From: Natronincola ferrireducens
GTDB lineage: Bacteria > Bacillota > Clostridia > Peptostreptococcales > Natronincolaceae
Direction of reading: 5' to 3'
Length of the DNA stretch: 64,000 bases
NCBI RefSeq assembly: GCF_900100845.1
Contig: NZ_FNFP01000008.1
Coordinates: 1-64,000 of the forward strand
In this document: piece after piece, positions 53,404 through 63,248 of the stretch
How the letters are laid out: each line of letters begins with the position of its first letter
Position numbering within the stretch: position 1 is the stretch's first letter
Made by a program: the position numbers and the translations under genes
The notes under the pieces: generated by a model
Seen by the model: the letters and a program-made list of their open reading frames with translations, nothing else
Database searches by the model: none
What the model was told of the DNA's origin: nothing

Positions 53404-56400
53404 TTAAAAACCTTCACAATTTTTCTTTAGCTCTTCAAAAACACTTCTTTCATAGTAGCCTTTTATATCCTTCATAATATTAATACCTTCATTGCAGTAG
53501 GCTATAGTATCTTCATCAATATAGGCATCAAAAACTCTTTTCACTTCTTTATTTACCGACATTTCTCTAGATATTTCTGCCTTAACTCTTAGCACCAAAG
53601 CAATCTCGTAGGGACTTTTTAGCTTTTCAGCATTGATTTCAGCCTTTAATAAATACTGAAGAGCCTCTTCATATTGTTTTTCCTTTATGAGGAGAAGGGC
53701 TAGGTGTCCATAGGCAATGGATCTACCCCATAAAAAGTCTAATTTCTTATAAATTTTTAAGGCTTTATTAAAATATTCCTTTGCCTTTTGGTTTTCTTCC
53801 ATAGCTAGATAGGCTAACCCTGCATTGATTTGAAAGATTGCCAAACCTCGAACAATCTTCTTCTCTTGACATATGGCTATGGCTTTTTTATAATACTCAA
53901 CGGCTTCCTCAAATCTTTGACTATGTCTTTTGCTTTCACCTATAAAGTTATAGGCAGCGGCTATATTAAGAAGATATTTGTAAGAATCAGAAAGGCTATT
54001 AAATATGATAATAGCTTCCTTTAATAATTCTTCTCCTTCTTCATAGAAACCCTCCATAATCTTTAATAGTCCCTTAAGTCTATAGAGAATAGCTATCTCT
54101 TCATGGATATGGTGTTCTCCAGCAGTTTGCAAGGCCTTTTCTATTAGGCCTTCCATAAGTGTGAGGTTCTGAGTATTAACGCAGTAATAAATCATTTGTC
54201 TGTAGCTTTTTAATGCCAAAGGAATCTCTTCTTCCTCTAAAGCCTTAACAATTACCTCTCTTATAGTTTGAAGTCCCTTATCATAATTTCCATTTTTTAT
54301 ACTCAGTCGTCCCATCATATAAAGATAATCAATTTCTAGCTTCTTTAGTTCTTTATCTCCTGATTTTTCCGTTTTTATCTTTTCTAAGAGACTTTTTATT
54401 CCCTCTAATTTTGTTTTGGCTTCTTTTTGCTTTAAATAATAATAAGCTTCTGTATCATGGTCTTTAGTATCTACAATAGGAAAAATCTCATGATTAAAGT
54501 CCAGATAGGTTTCAAGGTTTTTGATATTATATTTTAATACCGCCATCCAATTACTACTATGGGTAAAATGATAAATAAGTTTGGAGTACAAAAGAATATC
54601 CTTTTTATTCCTTGTAAGCTGTCCTTCAATAAAACACCCTACTTTATGATGCAAAAGCTTTTTTCGAGAAAGGGATAGGTTTTTATATAAATACTCCCTT
54701 AGTTTTTGATGAGTAAAAACCAGTTCAATACCTTGGTTTCCCTCTTCCTCCATTAAAATATTTTTGTCCTGTAGTTCTTCAATAATCTCCATTAATTCTA
54801 TTTGGGTTTTGCCGCTCAATCCCTCCAAATAATCTAAAGACACAGCATCAAAAAATACAGATAAAATATTTAGTATTTTTTTCCCTTCCTCTGATATATT
54901 CAAAAACCTACTTTTAATAATATCCTCCATCTTGCCAGTTATTTCAATGCCTTGTCTGTTTTCTTGAATATTATTTAAAAACTCAGTGAGAAAAAAGGCA
55001 TTACCCTCTGTTTCTTTGTAAATCAAATCCTTTAATTGAGGATGAAAGGAATACTTAGGCAGTAACTGTTTTGCAAAATTAATAGTTTCTTGTTTATTAA
55101 ACCTAGATAAATCGATTTTTTCTATCAACTGACAACTACTTAGTTCCGTTATAAATCTATCAATCTTTACTTTATACTCATTTCTACAAGTGGTAATTAC
55201 CATAATAGAAGAACTTCTGTTTTTCAGGATAACACTTTTAATTAAGTCCATTGTCATTGCATCTGCCCACTGCAAATCCTCAAAAACCAGAATAATCTTT
55301 TTATATTTTGCGACTCTCTCTAATATATCTATGATGGCATTTTCTATTATAGGGTATTTTAAGGAATCTAGGTTCTCTACAGGATTTATTGCTGTTACCT
55401 CTAAGCTTGTAGAAAAACTTGGAAATACATAACCTACTATATTTCTTAACAAGATAGGCAGGTCCAGCTTGCTTTCATCAATAATATTAGAAACTTTGGA
55501 AAAAATTCTATTCCAGGGTTTTAATGAATAGTTTTCCTCCGCTTGGTAGCAGTGGGTAAAAAGCACTGTCTCCTCTTCACAAACACTGGATTTAATAAAA
55601 TAATCCAACAGTTTACTCTTTCCTATACCTGCCTCACCAGTAATTATAATAGATCTACTATTAGGTTTTTTTACAAACTCTCCGTAAATTTTTTTAAATA
55701 TCTGTAACTCCTTTTCTCTTCCATAAAAGAATTCCTTATGCTGTTTTTTATCTAGAGCATCTCTTATAGATTTTTCCTTTATTATTTCTTCCAATAGTTT
55801 CGTAGTCTGTGTGTCCGGTGCTATAGATAATTCTTCGTTAAGGATATGTGCCAATTCATGATAAACTTCTATGGCCTGATTATATTTTCTTTGAGATTTA
55901 TAAACCATCATAAGGATTCTATAGGCTCTTTCATCAAACTCATCCCTCTGTATAAGGATTTTACAGTACTTCTCAGCATTTTTAAATTGATTATTTCCAT
56001 AGGAATCCTTTGCACCCTGATACAACTTATGGATGTAGCTATCCCTATACTTGTTTCTATGATCAAACATCCAGTCTTCGAAATCAGTAGCATCCCTTAC
56101 AAAAAAACCCTCTAAAAATTCACCGTTATACTCTTCTAAAGATAATATTTTTCTATCCTTCACCATGTCTTCTATATCAATTTCATAGTGAATATGGGGA
56201 CTTAAGGTGATAATTGACCTTTGAGGTGATACTAAAACCTCCTCATTAAAAGCTTTTTTTATCATATATACTGCATTTCTTAAATTTTTTTTAGCCATAT
56301 CTTCCGGCGCTGTTCCCCAAAAAAGATTAACTAAAATTTCTCTTGAGGCCCTTTTTTCTATTAAAAGATAGTAAAATAAAGCCTCTGCCTTCTTATAGGG

Positions 56401-56469
56401 AAAAATGATCTGTTGGTTATCTTTATAAATAATAGGATTTCCCAATAGTTTTCCTGTTATAGTAGTCAT
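53404..56469 (-). CDS. BTAD/SARP-like AAA-TPR transcriptional regulator
   Basis: 1021 residues. Residues about 1-95 are a winged-helix DNA-binding part (REILVNLFWGTAPEDMAKKN, LRNAVYMIKKAF). About 95-235 form the BTAD helices (FDERAYRILMMVYKSQRKYN, AIEVYHEL). About 245-480 are an AAA_16-type ATPase (IIITGEAGIGKSKLLDYF; IILVFEDLQWADAMTM), followed by winged-helix and many TPR repeats to the end. This is the architecture of large ATP-dependent activators such as AfsR-type SARPs. 44 bp from its paralogue, same strand; GGGAGGAAAG before the ATG. Confidence 0.85.
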   Translation of the reverse strand: MTTITGKLLGNPIIYKDNQQIIFPYKKAEALFYYLLIEKRASREILVNLFWGTAPEDMAKKNLRNAVYMIKKAFNEEVLVSPQRSIITLSPHIHYEIDIEDMVKDRKILSLEEYNGEFLEGFFVRDATDFEDWMFDHRNKYRDSYIHKLYQGAKDSYGNNQFKNAEKYCKILIQRDEFDERAYRILMMVYKSQRKYNQAIEVYHELAHILNEELSIAPDTQTTKLLEEIIKEKSIRDALDKKQHKEFFYGREKELQIFKKIYGEFVKKPNSRSIIITGEAGIGKSKLLDYFIKSSVCEEETVLFTHCYQAEENYSLKPWNRIFSKVSNIIDESKLDLPILLRNIVGYVFPSFSTSLEVTAINPVENLDSLKYPIIENAIIDILERVAKYKKIILVFEDLQWADAMTMDLIKSVILKNRSSSIMVITTCRNEYKVKIDRFITELSSCQLIEKIDLSRFNKQETINFAKQLLPKYSFHPQLKDLIYKETEGNAFFLTEFLNNIQENRQGIEITGKMEDIIKSRFLNISEEGKKILNILSVFFDAVSLDYLEGLSGKTQIELMEIIEELQDKNILMEEEGNQGIELVFTHQKLREYLYKNLSLSRKKLLHHKVGCFIEGQLTRNKKDILLYSKLIYHFTHSSNWMAVLKYNIKNLETYLDFNHEIFPIVDTKDHDTEAYYYLKQKEAKTKLEGIKSLLEKIKTEKSGDKELKKLEIDYLYMMGRLSIKNGNYDKGLQTIREVIVKALEEEEIPLALKSYRQMIYYCVNTQNLTLMEGLIEKALQTAGEHHIHEEIAILYRLKGLLKIMEGFYEEGEELLKEAIIIFNSLSDSYKYLLNIAAAYNFIGESKRHSQRFEEAVEYYKKAIAICQEKKIVRGLAIFQINAGLAYLAMEENQKAKEYFNKALKIYKKLDFLWGRSIAYGHLALLLIKEKQYEEALQYLLKAEINAEKLKSPYEIALVLRVKAEISREMSVNKEVKRVFDAYIDEDTIAYCNEGINIMKDIKGYYERSVFEELKKNCEGF

Positions 56470-56513
56470 GATGCTTTCCTCCCTATACGAATTATCATTA
56501 GATTAACATACCA

Positions 56514-59500
56514 TCAATTAAGCTGCTCTTTAATGAAAACCTTTAAAATTTCTCTTTCGTAGCTATGATTTACTTCCTCTAATAACCTGATTCCCTTCTT
56601 ACAATAGGTTTCTAAATCCTCATTTATATAGGCATGAAACACCTTATGAAGAGGATCGTTATTTTTCATCATAACCTTTATTTCTGCTTTAACCCTATAT
56701 AACAAACCCAACTGGTAGGGACTTTTTAGCTTTTTAGCATAGGCCTCTGCTCTTTTAAGGTGACTTAAAGCCTCCTTATACCGTCCTTCTCGGACCAACA
56801 GCAACGACATATATCCTTCTGCTACAGATCGTCCCCATATGATTTCTAGTTGACGATAAAAGGTCATAGCCCTCTTAAAATACGTCTTAGCCCTATCATA
56901 ATCCCCCATATCCAAGGCAGCTTGACCGGCATTGGTGTTAAACATCATTAAACCTTTTATCATCCTATTTTCTTCACATATGGCCATAGCCCTATCATAA
57001 TACCTTAGGGCACTGGAAAATCTCATGTTATACCTTCTTATTTCTCCAATATAATTATAGGCAGCGGCAATGTTTAAAAGATACTTGCTTTCATATTTGC
57101 TAATTTCGTTAAATATTTTTATAGATTGCTTTAAAAATTCCTCTGCCTCTGTATATTTTCCTGCCATTATTTTATTAAGCCCCTTCAGTCTTAATAAAAC
57201 CCCGATTTCTTTTTGATGGTTATGCCTATGGGCTAGCTTTAATCCTACCTCTACATAATGGGTCATTTCTTCGATATTATGGGTTTGTATACAATAATTA
57301 ATCATTTGTCTATAACCCTTTAATGTATAGTCATACTTTTCAATATTTAGAGATTCTTTTATCATTTCTTGAATACAAGCAACGCCTTTGTCGTATTCTC
57401 CTTCTCTAATGCAGTATCTCCCTTTTACATGTAAAAACTCCATTTGTAATTGTCTTATTTCCTCCGATACTGTGTAATGCTTTTTAAATTCATCCAACTG
57501 TTTTTCTATATCTTGGAGATATTTTGTCAATTCCTTTTCTGCAACATGAAAATCCCCTTCTCTTTCTATATAACTATCACTTAATGAAGGGAAAATTTCA
57601 TTGCTAAAGTCTAAATAACTATTAATATGCTTTATACTATACTTTAAGCTTTTAATTTTATTTCCACCACTAGAAAAATGATAGATGAGCTTAGAATAGT
57701 TTTTAAAGTTCCGTTTATCATTCTTTAATTCATTTTCTAAAATACTTCCCACCTTATTGTGAAGTACTTTCCTCATAGCCGAGGACTGTTGTAGATATAT
57801 AAATTCTCTTAGCTTTAAATGAGTAAATTCAAAGCTTATATAATGACCTTCTTCTATTTCTTTAATAATATTTTTATGTCTTATCTCATCTACAATCTCC
57901 ATCACTTCTAAATCATCTCTATCCATCAAAATCTTTATAATGTCTAATGGTGCTTTATCAAAAAATAGAGAGATAATATTAAGAAGTTTTTTCCCTTCTC
58001 GAGATATATCTAAAAATCTACTTTTAAGAATGTCCTGCATTTTTGGGGTTATTTTTTCAAAATTGTTATTCTCCTTAATGGAATTGAGGTACTCCATAAT
58101 AAAAAATGTATTACCCTCTGTTTCTTTGTATATTTTATTTATTATAGTGTCCTTTGTGTTTTTGGAGGGAATTGCCTTTTTAATAAAATCTGCCACTTCT
58201 AATGGAGTAAACCTAGGTATATGGATTTCTTCAATCCCTTGATATTTTTTCACCTTAGTTATAAAAGTGTCTATTTTCTCAGCAAATTCATCTCTACAGG
58301 TTGCTATAAACAATAGATTTTTTCCTTGTTCCTGAGTCAAGATGCTACTTAACAGAGATAAACTCATAGTATCTATCCACTGTAAATCTTCGAAAACAAT
58401 AACTATTTTTTTCTTGTCAGCTACCTTCTTTAAAAGACCTAAGACAGCATCCTCTACAACCCTATATTTAAAATGGTTTAACTCTTCAATCACATTGACA
58501 GAAGTTGTGGTGTTTTCCACTACAAAACTAGGAAATATAGATGCAAATATGTTATTCCACATAGAAGGAATTTCTATTTTTTCCTTTTGCAAAATTTGTG
58601 ATAATCTAGTAAAGATACTGTTCCAAGGTTTAAGGAAGTATTCCTCCTCCGCTTGATAGCAGTTGGTTTCCAGTAAATGCACCTCTTCTTTGTCAATAGA
58701 TTTCAACAAATGGTCCTTTAATCTAGTTTTACCTATTCCAGCTTCTCCTGTTATAAGAATGGAGTTATAGGCCTTTTTATCTAAAAAATTTCTATAATTA
58801 TTTTCAAGTAATTGTACTTCTTTATTTCTTCCATAGAAGAAATCTTCTAAGGTTCCTGGTTTATTTGTTTCACTATTATCCCTGTTGGCCAATATATTCC
58901 TGAACATGTCTTTTGTTTGATTATCAGGGGTAACGCCTAATTCTTGATCTAATATTTCACATAATCGATTATAGGTGTCTATTGCCTTATTGTTGGCTCC
59001 TTGATAGGTATATATCTCCATTAATGTTCGATATGCCCGCTCATCAAAAATATCTACAGCAACTAATTTCTTTCCATATTGTTCCGCAGTATTATAATCC
59101 TTTTTTTCTAACAATAGACGTATTTTTTTATATAGTTTTTTAATATACATATCTTTAAAGGATTCTCTGGTTGTAAACATCCAATTCTCAAAAGTCTCTC
59201 CATCCTTCACAGAAAACCCTTGAAGAAAATCCCCAGTATAGGCTTGGATCCCTTTGTCAGAATCCTCTAGAAAATCCTTTAAATCACTTATTATTTCAAT
59301 ATCAGGATTTAGCATGACAATGGATTTTTGAGGAGATATAATAATATCCAAATCAAAGGCTTTTCTAATTTTATACATAGCATTACGTAAATTTTTCTTG
59401 GCGGTTTCTTCTTCAATTTCTCCCCATAAAAGGTTAACCAAGACCTCTCTAGTAGCCTCCTTATGGACCATTAAATAATAGAATAGTGCTTCTGCCTTTC

Positions 59501-59576
59501 GAAAGGGCAAAAATATTTTTTCGTTATCTTTATGTAGACTAGGTGTATTAAATAACTTCACATAAATTTCCGCCAT
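56514..59576 (-). CDS. second BTAD/SARP-like AAA-TPR transcriptional regulator
   Basis: 1020 residues, a full-length paralogue of the downstream gene with the same order of parts: DNA-binding domain (REVLVNLLWGEIEEETAKKN), BTAD (FDERAYRTLMEIYTYQGANN), ATPase (ILITGEAGIGKTRLKDHLL; VIVFEDLQWIDTMSLSLL) and TPR repeats (AEEFLKQSIKIFNEISKYES, AAAYNYIGEIRRYNMRFSSA). The two look like an old tandem duplication (many blocks alike, many positions changed). They may sense different signals or form heteromers controlling the betaine/lyase or YjiH/one-carbon genes. Confidence 0.85.
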   Translation of the reverse strand: MAEIYVKLFNTPSLHKDNEKIFLPFRKAEALFYYLMVHKEATREVLVNLLWGEIEEETAKKNLRNAMYKIRKAFDLDIIISPQKSIVMLNPDIEIISDLKDFLEDSDKGIQAYTGDFLQGFSVKDGETFENWMFTTRESFKDMYIKKLYKKIRLLLEKKDYNTAEQYGKKLVAVDIFDERAYRTLMEIYTYQGANNKAIDTYNRLCEILDQELGVTPDNQTKDMFRNILANRDNSETNKPGTLEDFFYGRNKEVQLLENNYRNFLDKKAYNSILITGEAGIGKTRLKDHLLKSIDKEEVHLLETNCYQAEEEYFLKPWNSIFTRLSQILQKEKIEIPSMWNNIFASIFPSFVVENTTTSVNVIEELNHFKYRVVEDAVLGLLKKVADKKKIVIVFEDLQWIDTMSLSLLSSILTQEQGKNLLFIATCRDEFAEKIDTFITKVKKYQGIEEIHIPRFTPLEVADFIKKAIPSKNTKDTIINKIYKETEGNTFFIMEYLNSIKENNNFEKITPKMQDILKSRFLDISREGKKLLNIISLFFDKAPLDIIKILMDRDDLEVMEIVDEIRHKNIIKEIEEGHYISFEFTHLKLREFIYLQQSSAMRKVLHNKVGSILENELKNDKRNFKNYSKLIYHFSSGGNKIKSLKYSIKHINSYLDFSNEIFPSLSDSYIEREGDFHVAEKELTKYLQDIEKQLDEFKKHYTVSEEIRQLQMEFLHVKGRYCIREGEYDKGVACIQEMIKESLNIEKYDYTLKGYRQMINYCIQTHNIEEMTHYVEVGLKLAHRHNHQKEIGVLLRLKGLNKIMAGKYTEAEEFLKQSIKIFNEISKYESKYLLNIAAAYNYIGEIRRYNMRFSSALRYYDRAMAICEENRMIKGLMMFNTNAGQAALDMGDYDRAKTYFKRAMTFYRQLEIIWGRSVAEGYMSLLLVREGRYKEALSHLKRAEAYAKKLKSPYQLGLLYRVKAEIKVMMKNNDPLHKVFHAYINEDLETYCKKGIRLLEEVNHSYEREILKVFIKEQLN

Positions 59577-59793
59577 ATAATCTCCCTCTTCTTGGATAAT
59601 TAATATTATAATGTTAACTATTTTTAATAAAACATTTCTTATTTTGTAATATACATTCTTATTATAAACTATAAAGAAAAATAAAACAAAGCCTTCCTCC
59701 TTAAAATTAGAATGTTAGCTTTGTTAGAATCAATAATATTATGTATACTTTTGCTGTAATTGTTAGTCATATATTGTTGCTGATTATAGCCTT

Positions 59794-60630
59794 TTATTTC
59801 TCTATAGCTTGAATATTTTGGGATAAGTGCAAAAGTTCTTCTGCTATTGAGCTTAAGGATTGAATAGATGCACTTATTTCTTGGGTAGATGCTGCCAACT
59901 GCTGTAATATGTAGGAAATATTTCTACTTTGATCCCACATGTTTGTATTTTCTGTTTTAATAGACTGTAATATATCATTAATTTTTTTAGTAGACTCTGC
60001 ACTACTTTCTGCTAATTTACTGACTTCTCCCGCAACAATTTTAAAACTACTTCCAGCTGCCCCTGCTCTAGCAGCTTCTATACTGGCATTTAGTCCTAAA
60101 AGCTTTGTTTGCTTAGCGATTGTGTATACAAATTTCAGTACATCATCAGTCTGCTTGACATTTTCCAGGTTTTTTCCCGATAGATTTTCTATATTCCCAC
60201 CTAAATCAGCAACCTGTTGTGTAGAAGCAGTTATCTCTTCCACCGTGGCAGTTATCTCCTCCATTGTAGAAGAAAGGGTATTTGCCATATCCACAAGCTT
60301 TTCTTTTTTGTCAATAGATTCAGCTGCTGTGATGACACCGATTACTGTTCCAGCTTCATCTATAATAGGTATACTAGTGGCTATATAGGGTATACCCAAA
60401 ACCTCTTTTGGAATCTCTTTAATAATTTTTTCTCCTGTTCTTATGGCCTCAGCAGTTGCACCTCCAGCAGGAATTTTATCTCCTTCCCTCACACCTAAAT
60501 CAAAGTTTTCAGTATAAAAACTACCAATACATATTTCTTTATTATATATACCTATATTCATATCTGCAGAAACCAATTGTATGAAATAGGGTATATATTT
60601 CTTTAATTCTTCTAGGCTGCTATGTTGCAT
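59794..60630 (-). CDS. soluble methyl-accepting chemotaxis-type protein
   Basis: 278 residues without membrane segments. The N-terminal 115 residues form a PAS/GAF-like sensor ([40 protein letters not shown]). The rest is a shortened MCP signalling hairpin with the tip [20 protein letters not shown] and [14 protein letters not shown]. Compared with membrane receptors it lacks HAMP and most of the coiled coil. It likely senses a cytosolic metabolite and signals to CheA, or works in a non-chemotactic pathway. GGAGG precedes the ATG. Confidence 0.85.
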   Translation of the reverse strand: MQHSSLEELKKYIPYFIQLVSADMNIGIYNKEICIGSFYTENFDLGVREGDKIPAGGATAEAIRTGEKIIKEIPKEVLGIPYIATSIPIIDEAGTVIGVITAAESIDKKEKLVDMANTLSSTMEEITATVEEITASTQQVADLGGNIENLSGKNLENVKQTDDVLKFVYTIAKQTKLLGLNASIEAARAGAAGSSFKIVAGEVSKLAESSAESTKKINDILQSIKTENTNMWDQSRNISYILQQLAASTQEISASIQSLSSIAEELLHLSQNIQAIEK

Positions 60631-60871
60631 CTATGATTCCTCCTTTCCTTTCTTATCTTATGCTAATGTTTTAATACCTTTTTTGCTAATTCATTAGTGC
60701 TGTCTAAGACAATGATTTGAATTGAGCCTATATACATTCTAACATTTTTAAATAATTTCTTAAAGTATATATAATCCATAAGAGAAATTACCTTTACACA
60801 CAGAATCTATTTATCACCATCTCAGGTGTTTCATTAAACTGATTTCTTAAGATTACTATTATACATAACTA

Positions 60872-60919
60872 CTCCTCTAACAATCCTACTATTTAAACAT
60901 AATAGGATCGTTAGAGGAG
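60872..60919. repeat. long imperfect hairpin
   Basis: CTCCTCTAAC (60872-60881) pairs with GTTAGAGGAG (60910-60919); after one mismatch ATCCTA (60883-60888) pairs with TAGGAT (60903-60908). No T tract follows on either strand, so it is not a standard terminator. It abuts the left 53-bp inverted repeat and may be part of the same mobile or recombining structure. The flanking DNA from 60631 to here shows no gene. Confidence 0.6.
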
Positions 60920-60920
60920 A

Positions 60921-60973
60921 TACTTGAATTAAAATTTAAACCAATAGTACAATTATTTATGCGTTATATATAG
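60921..60973 (+). repeat. left copy of 53-bp inverted repeat flanking yjiH
   Basis: Starts TACTTGAATTAAAATTTAAA and ends TTTATGCGTTATATATAG. Its reverse complement is found at 62766-62817 with only three mismatches and one gap. The enclosed segment is 1.9 kb and carries only the YjiH family gene. Confidence 0.85.
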
Positions 60974-61115
60974 TTGAGAGTAATTTGATGTTAGTAGTAA
61001 AATGGAATTTTAAAAATGAAAATTTATGGTGAAGAATTTATAATAATTAGTCCTATTTATTATATAGGCTCTGTTAAAGGCTATTGTTGATTTTCCCATT
61101 CTATGAATTCTTGAA

Positions 61116-61150
61116 TGCTGTCATCCTGAGGAAACAGAAGGATCTAACAC
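61116..61150. repeat. REP-like repeated element
   Basis: TGTCATCCTGAGGAAACAG followed by AAGGATCT resembles the dispersed TCATCCTGAG...AAGGATC repeats seen in many bacterial genomes. Only one copy is visible here, so the repeat status rests on recollection. The rest of 60974-61236 has no gene. Confidence 0.35.
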
Positions 61151-61236
61151 TCTTCCCCATACTCAGAGGAACAATCCCTCAATATCTTGTCATAGTTTTA
61201 TTTATACAATGTCAACATCTATCTTTAACATAGCCC

Positions 61237-62547
61237 TTATACAATAAACAAATGAACAAAAGGCGTTGCCAAAAGTAATGATAAAATGATTCTTTCTACC
61301 CATATAATTATAAGGTCTTTAATATCAATATCAATTTCTGTTGACAAAATACAAGGAATAGAAGCTGAGAAAAAGAGTATTTCAGAAACACATACTATAG
61401 CTATAACCCCTTGAACAGCTGGAGAAGCAGAAGCAACTATGCTGGCGGGAAGGAACATTTCTGCAAGACTTATTGCACAGGCCTTAGCCAGCAATGTAGC
61501 TTCAGCTCCAAACCCTAAAAGCATTGTAAAGGGGAGAAAGATATATCCCATGATATCAAATACAGGAGTAAACTCAGCCAGTACAAGGCCGAAAAATCCA
61601 ATGGACATCAATGTAGGGCCTATAGCAAGAGCAAGACCTATTCCGTCTTTAAAATTCTTTACAATTCCTTCTACTACCCCAGGAGCCTCTTCACAAGCTT
61701 CGAGTCCTTCTTCCAACGCAGTAGAAAACAGCTTTCCTCGTTGAGCGATGGGTTCAGATATAATTTTCTTATCATTATAACCCTTATCTGATTTTTTTGC
61801 CAAAGGATAAATTCTTGTGGTTATTGCTGTTACAATAAAGGTTATTACAAGAGTACCCCAAAAATATGTATTCCATTTGTCCATTAACCCTAATGTATTA
61901 GCTACAACTATCATGAAGGTTGCAGAAACCGTGGAAAATCCAGTTGCTATAATACTGGCTTCCTTAGTGGAATAATAACCTTCTTTATATACTCTATTGG
62001 TAATAAGAAGTCCTACGGAATAACTGCCTACAAAAGACGCCACTGCATCGACAGCAGAACGACCTGGTGTCTTCCATATAGGACGCATAATAGGCTGCAT
62101 AAAAACACCAACAAATTCCATAAAACCATAATTCATTAAAAACGCTAAAAATACTGCTCCCACAGGAACCAGCATTGTCACCGGAATAACTACTCTATTA
62201 AAGACAAACGGTAACATTCCTGGAGTCTGTATGCTGTCTGGTCCCAGATTAAATACCGCTGCAATATATACAAATATTGCTAACACTTTAAAAATTGAAA
62301 AAATAGTATTGACAGTATCCTTATTCCAGGTTTTTTTAACAAATGGCAATATTGCCCCTATGGTAATTACTATTCCAGCATAAACTATCCCAAAGTAAGG
62401 AATTTGGCGAATAAAGGTCACAATATGGTCAATTGCTATAGAGTTCCTCCCACCAATGGTTATTGGTACAAAAAACATAAAAATTCCCAAAAGATTTAAC
62501 AAAATAAACTTAGCCATGGTTTCAGATCGTCTCGTTTTCTCTATCAT
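61237..62547 (-). CDS. yjiH: YjiH family membrane protein (nucleoside-recognition/Gate domain)
   Basis: 436 residues with about ten to eleven membrane segments. The YjiH family belongs to the Gate/nucleoside-recognition superfamily: VASFVGSYSVGLLITNRVYK, STVSATFMIVVANTLGLMD and AIVCVSEILFFSASIPCILS are characteristic stretches. A transport role is assumed; the substrate is unknown, though these genes often sit with histidine or amino acid catabolic genes. GGAGGGG precedes the ATG. It is alone within a 1.9 kb segment bounded by 53-bp inverted repeats. Confidence 0.88.
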   Translation of the reverse strand: MIEKTRRSETMAKFILLNLLGIFMFFVPITIGGRNSIAIDHIVTFIRQIPYFGIVYAGIVITIGAILPFVKKTWNKDTVNTIFSIFKVLAIFVYIAAVFNLGPDSIQTPGMLPFVFNRVVIPVTMLVPVGAVFLAFLMNYGFMEFVGVFMQPIMRPIWKTPGRSAVDAVASFVGSYSVGLLITNRVYKEGYYSTKEASIIATGFSTVSATFMIVVANTLGLMDKWNTYFWGTLVITFIVTAITTRIYPLAKKSDKGYNDKKIISEPIAQRGKLFSTALEEGLEACEEAPGVVEGIVKNFKDGIGLALAIGPTLMSIGFFGLVLAEFTPVFDIMGYIFLPFTMLLGFGAEATLLAKACAISLAEMFLPASIVASASPAVQGVIAIVCVSEILFFSASIPCILSTEIDIDIKDLIIIWVERIILSLLLATPFVHLFIV

Positions 62548-62765
62548 ACTTGAACCCCTCCTAAAATTAATTTAGTTTTTAGTTACTACCAAATTCAACC
62601 ATAAGCTTATATAGCTCATATTTCAGAGAATAAAATAATTCTGTCAAGCATTTTTAAAGGTTTTTTCAATAGAATTTAGATAATATATTTTTAATAATAC
62701 ATATTTCACCATATATTGTGGATACGTTTCTTTATTAGTTGATTAATTCATTAGTTAATTTAATT

Positions 62766-62817
62766 CTATATATAACGCATAAATGATTTTACATTGGTTT
62801 AAATTTTAATTTAAGTA
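62766..62817 (-). repeat. right copy of 53-bp inverted repeat flanking yjiH
   Basis: The reverse complement of the left copy at 60921-60973, about 92 percent identical (three mismatches, one gap). It lies 219 bp upstream of the yjiH start, in its likely promoter region. Confidence 0.85.
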
Positions 62818-63200
62818 TTTACTTTAATAATTCCTAGGTTTTGTGGATAGTAATTATTCTACATGATAAATAGGCCTCCTTTTATTCCATTTTGCTTTAA
62901 AACAATATTTTTTTGTGTATAATTTCCCTATGTATCCCCCTTTCTTTTATACAAATTTTCTACGGGATTTAAAATAACGTTTTCCTAATGCCAAATTACT
63001 TATCCAATAATCTATAATGTAAAGTATATAAGAAAAGGGAGTTGTAAAAAGATTTTTTATGATTTTTATAGAAAATAGACATCAAAAAGTCATAAAAGTA
63101 TTTTGGTATTACCCCTATCATGTTTACATAATATGATCGCCAAAGAAGTCGTCTTTCATAATAGTGCTATTAACAACAGTATAATTTTTATTAGGCATAA
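62818..63200. other. non-coding AT-rich DNA
   Basis: Between the right inverted repeat and the fchA terminator. No open frame with a ribosome site, no RNA gene signature and no clear promoter were recognised. Confidence 0.6.
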
Positions 63201-63235
63201 AAAAACTAGAAGGAAATTATTACCTTCTAGTTTTT
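63201..63235. terminator. terminator of the fhs-fchA operon
   Basis: AAAAACTAGAAGG (63201-63213) and CCTTCTAGTTTTT (63223-63235) form a perfect 13-bp stem with a 9-nt loop, 13 bp beyond the fchA stop. T and A tracts allow termination from either side. Confidence 0.9.
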
Positions 63236-63248
63236 AAAAATTGATTTT

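Noticed and set aside
60872-60919. Terminator of yjiH
   Set aside because: The stem is strong, but it is more than 300 bp from the gene and no T tract follows on either strand.
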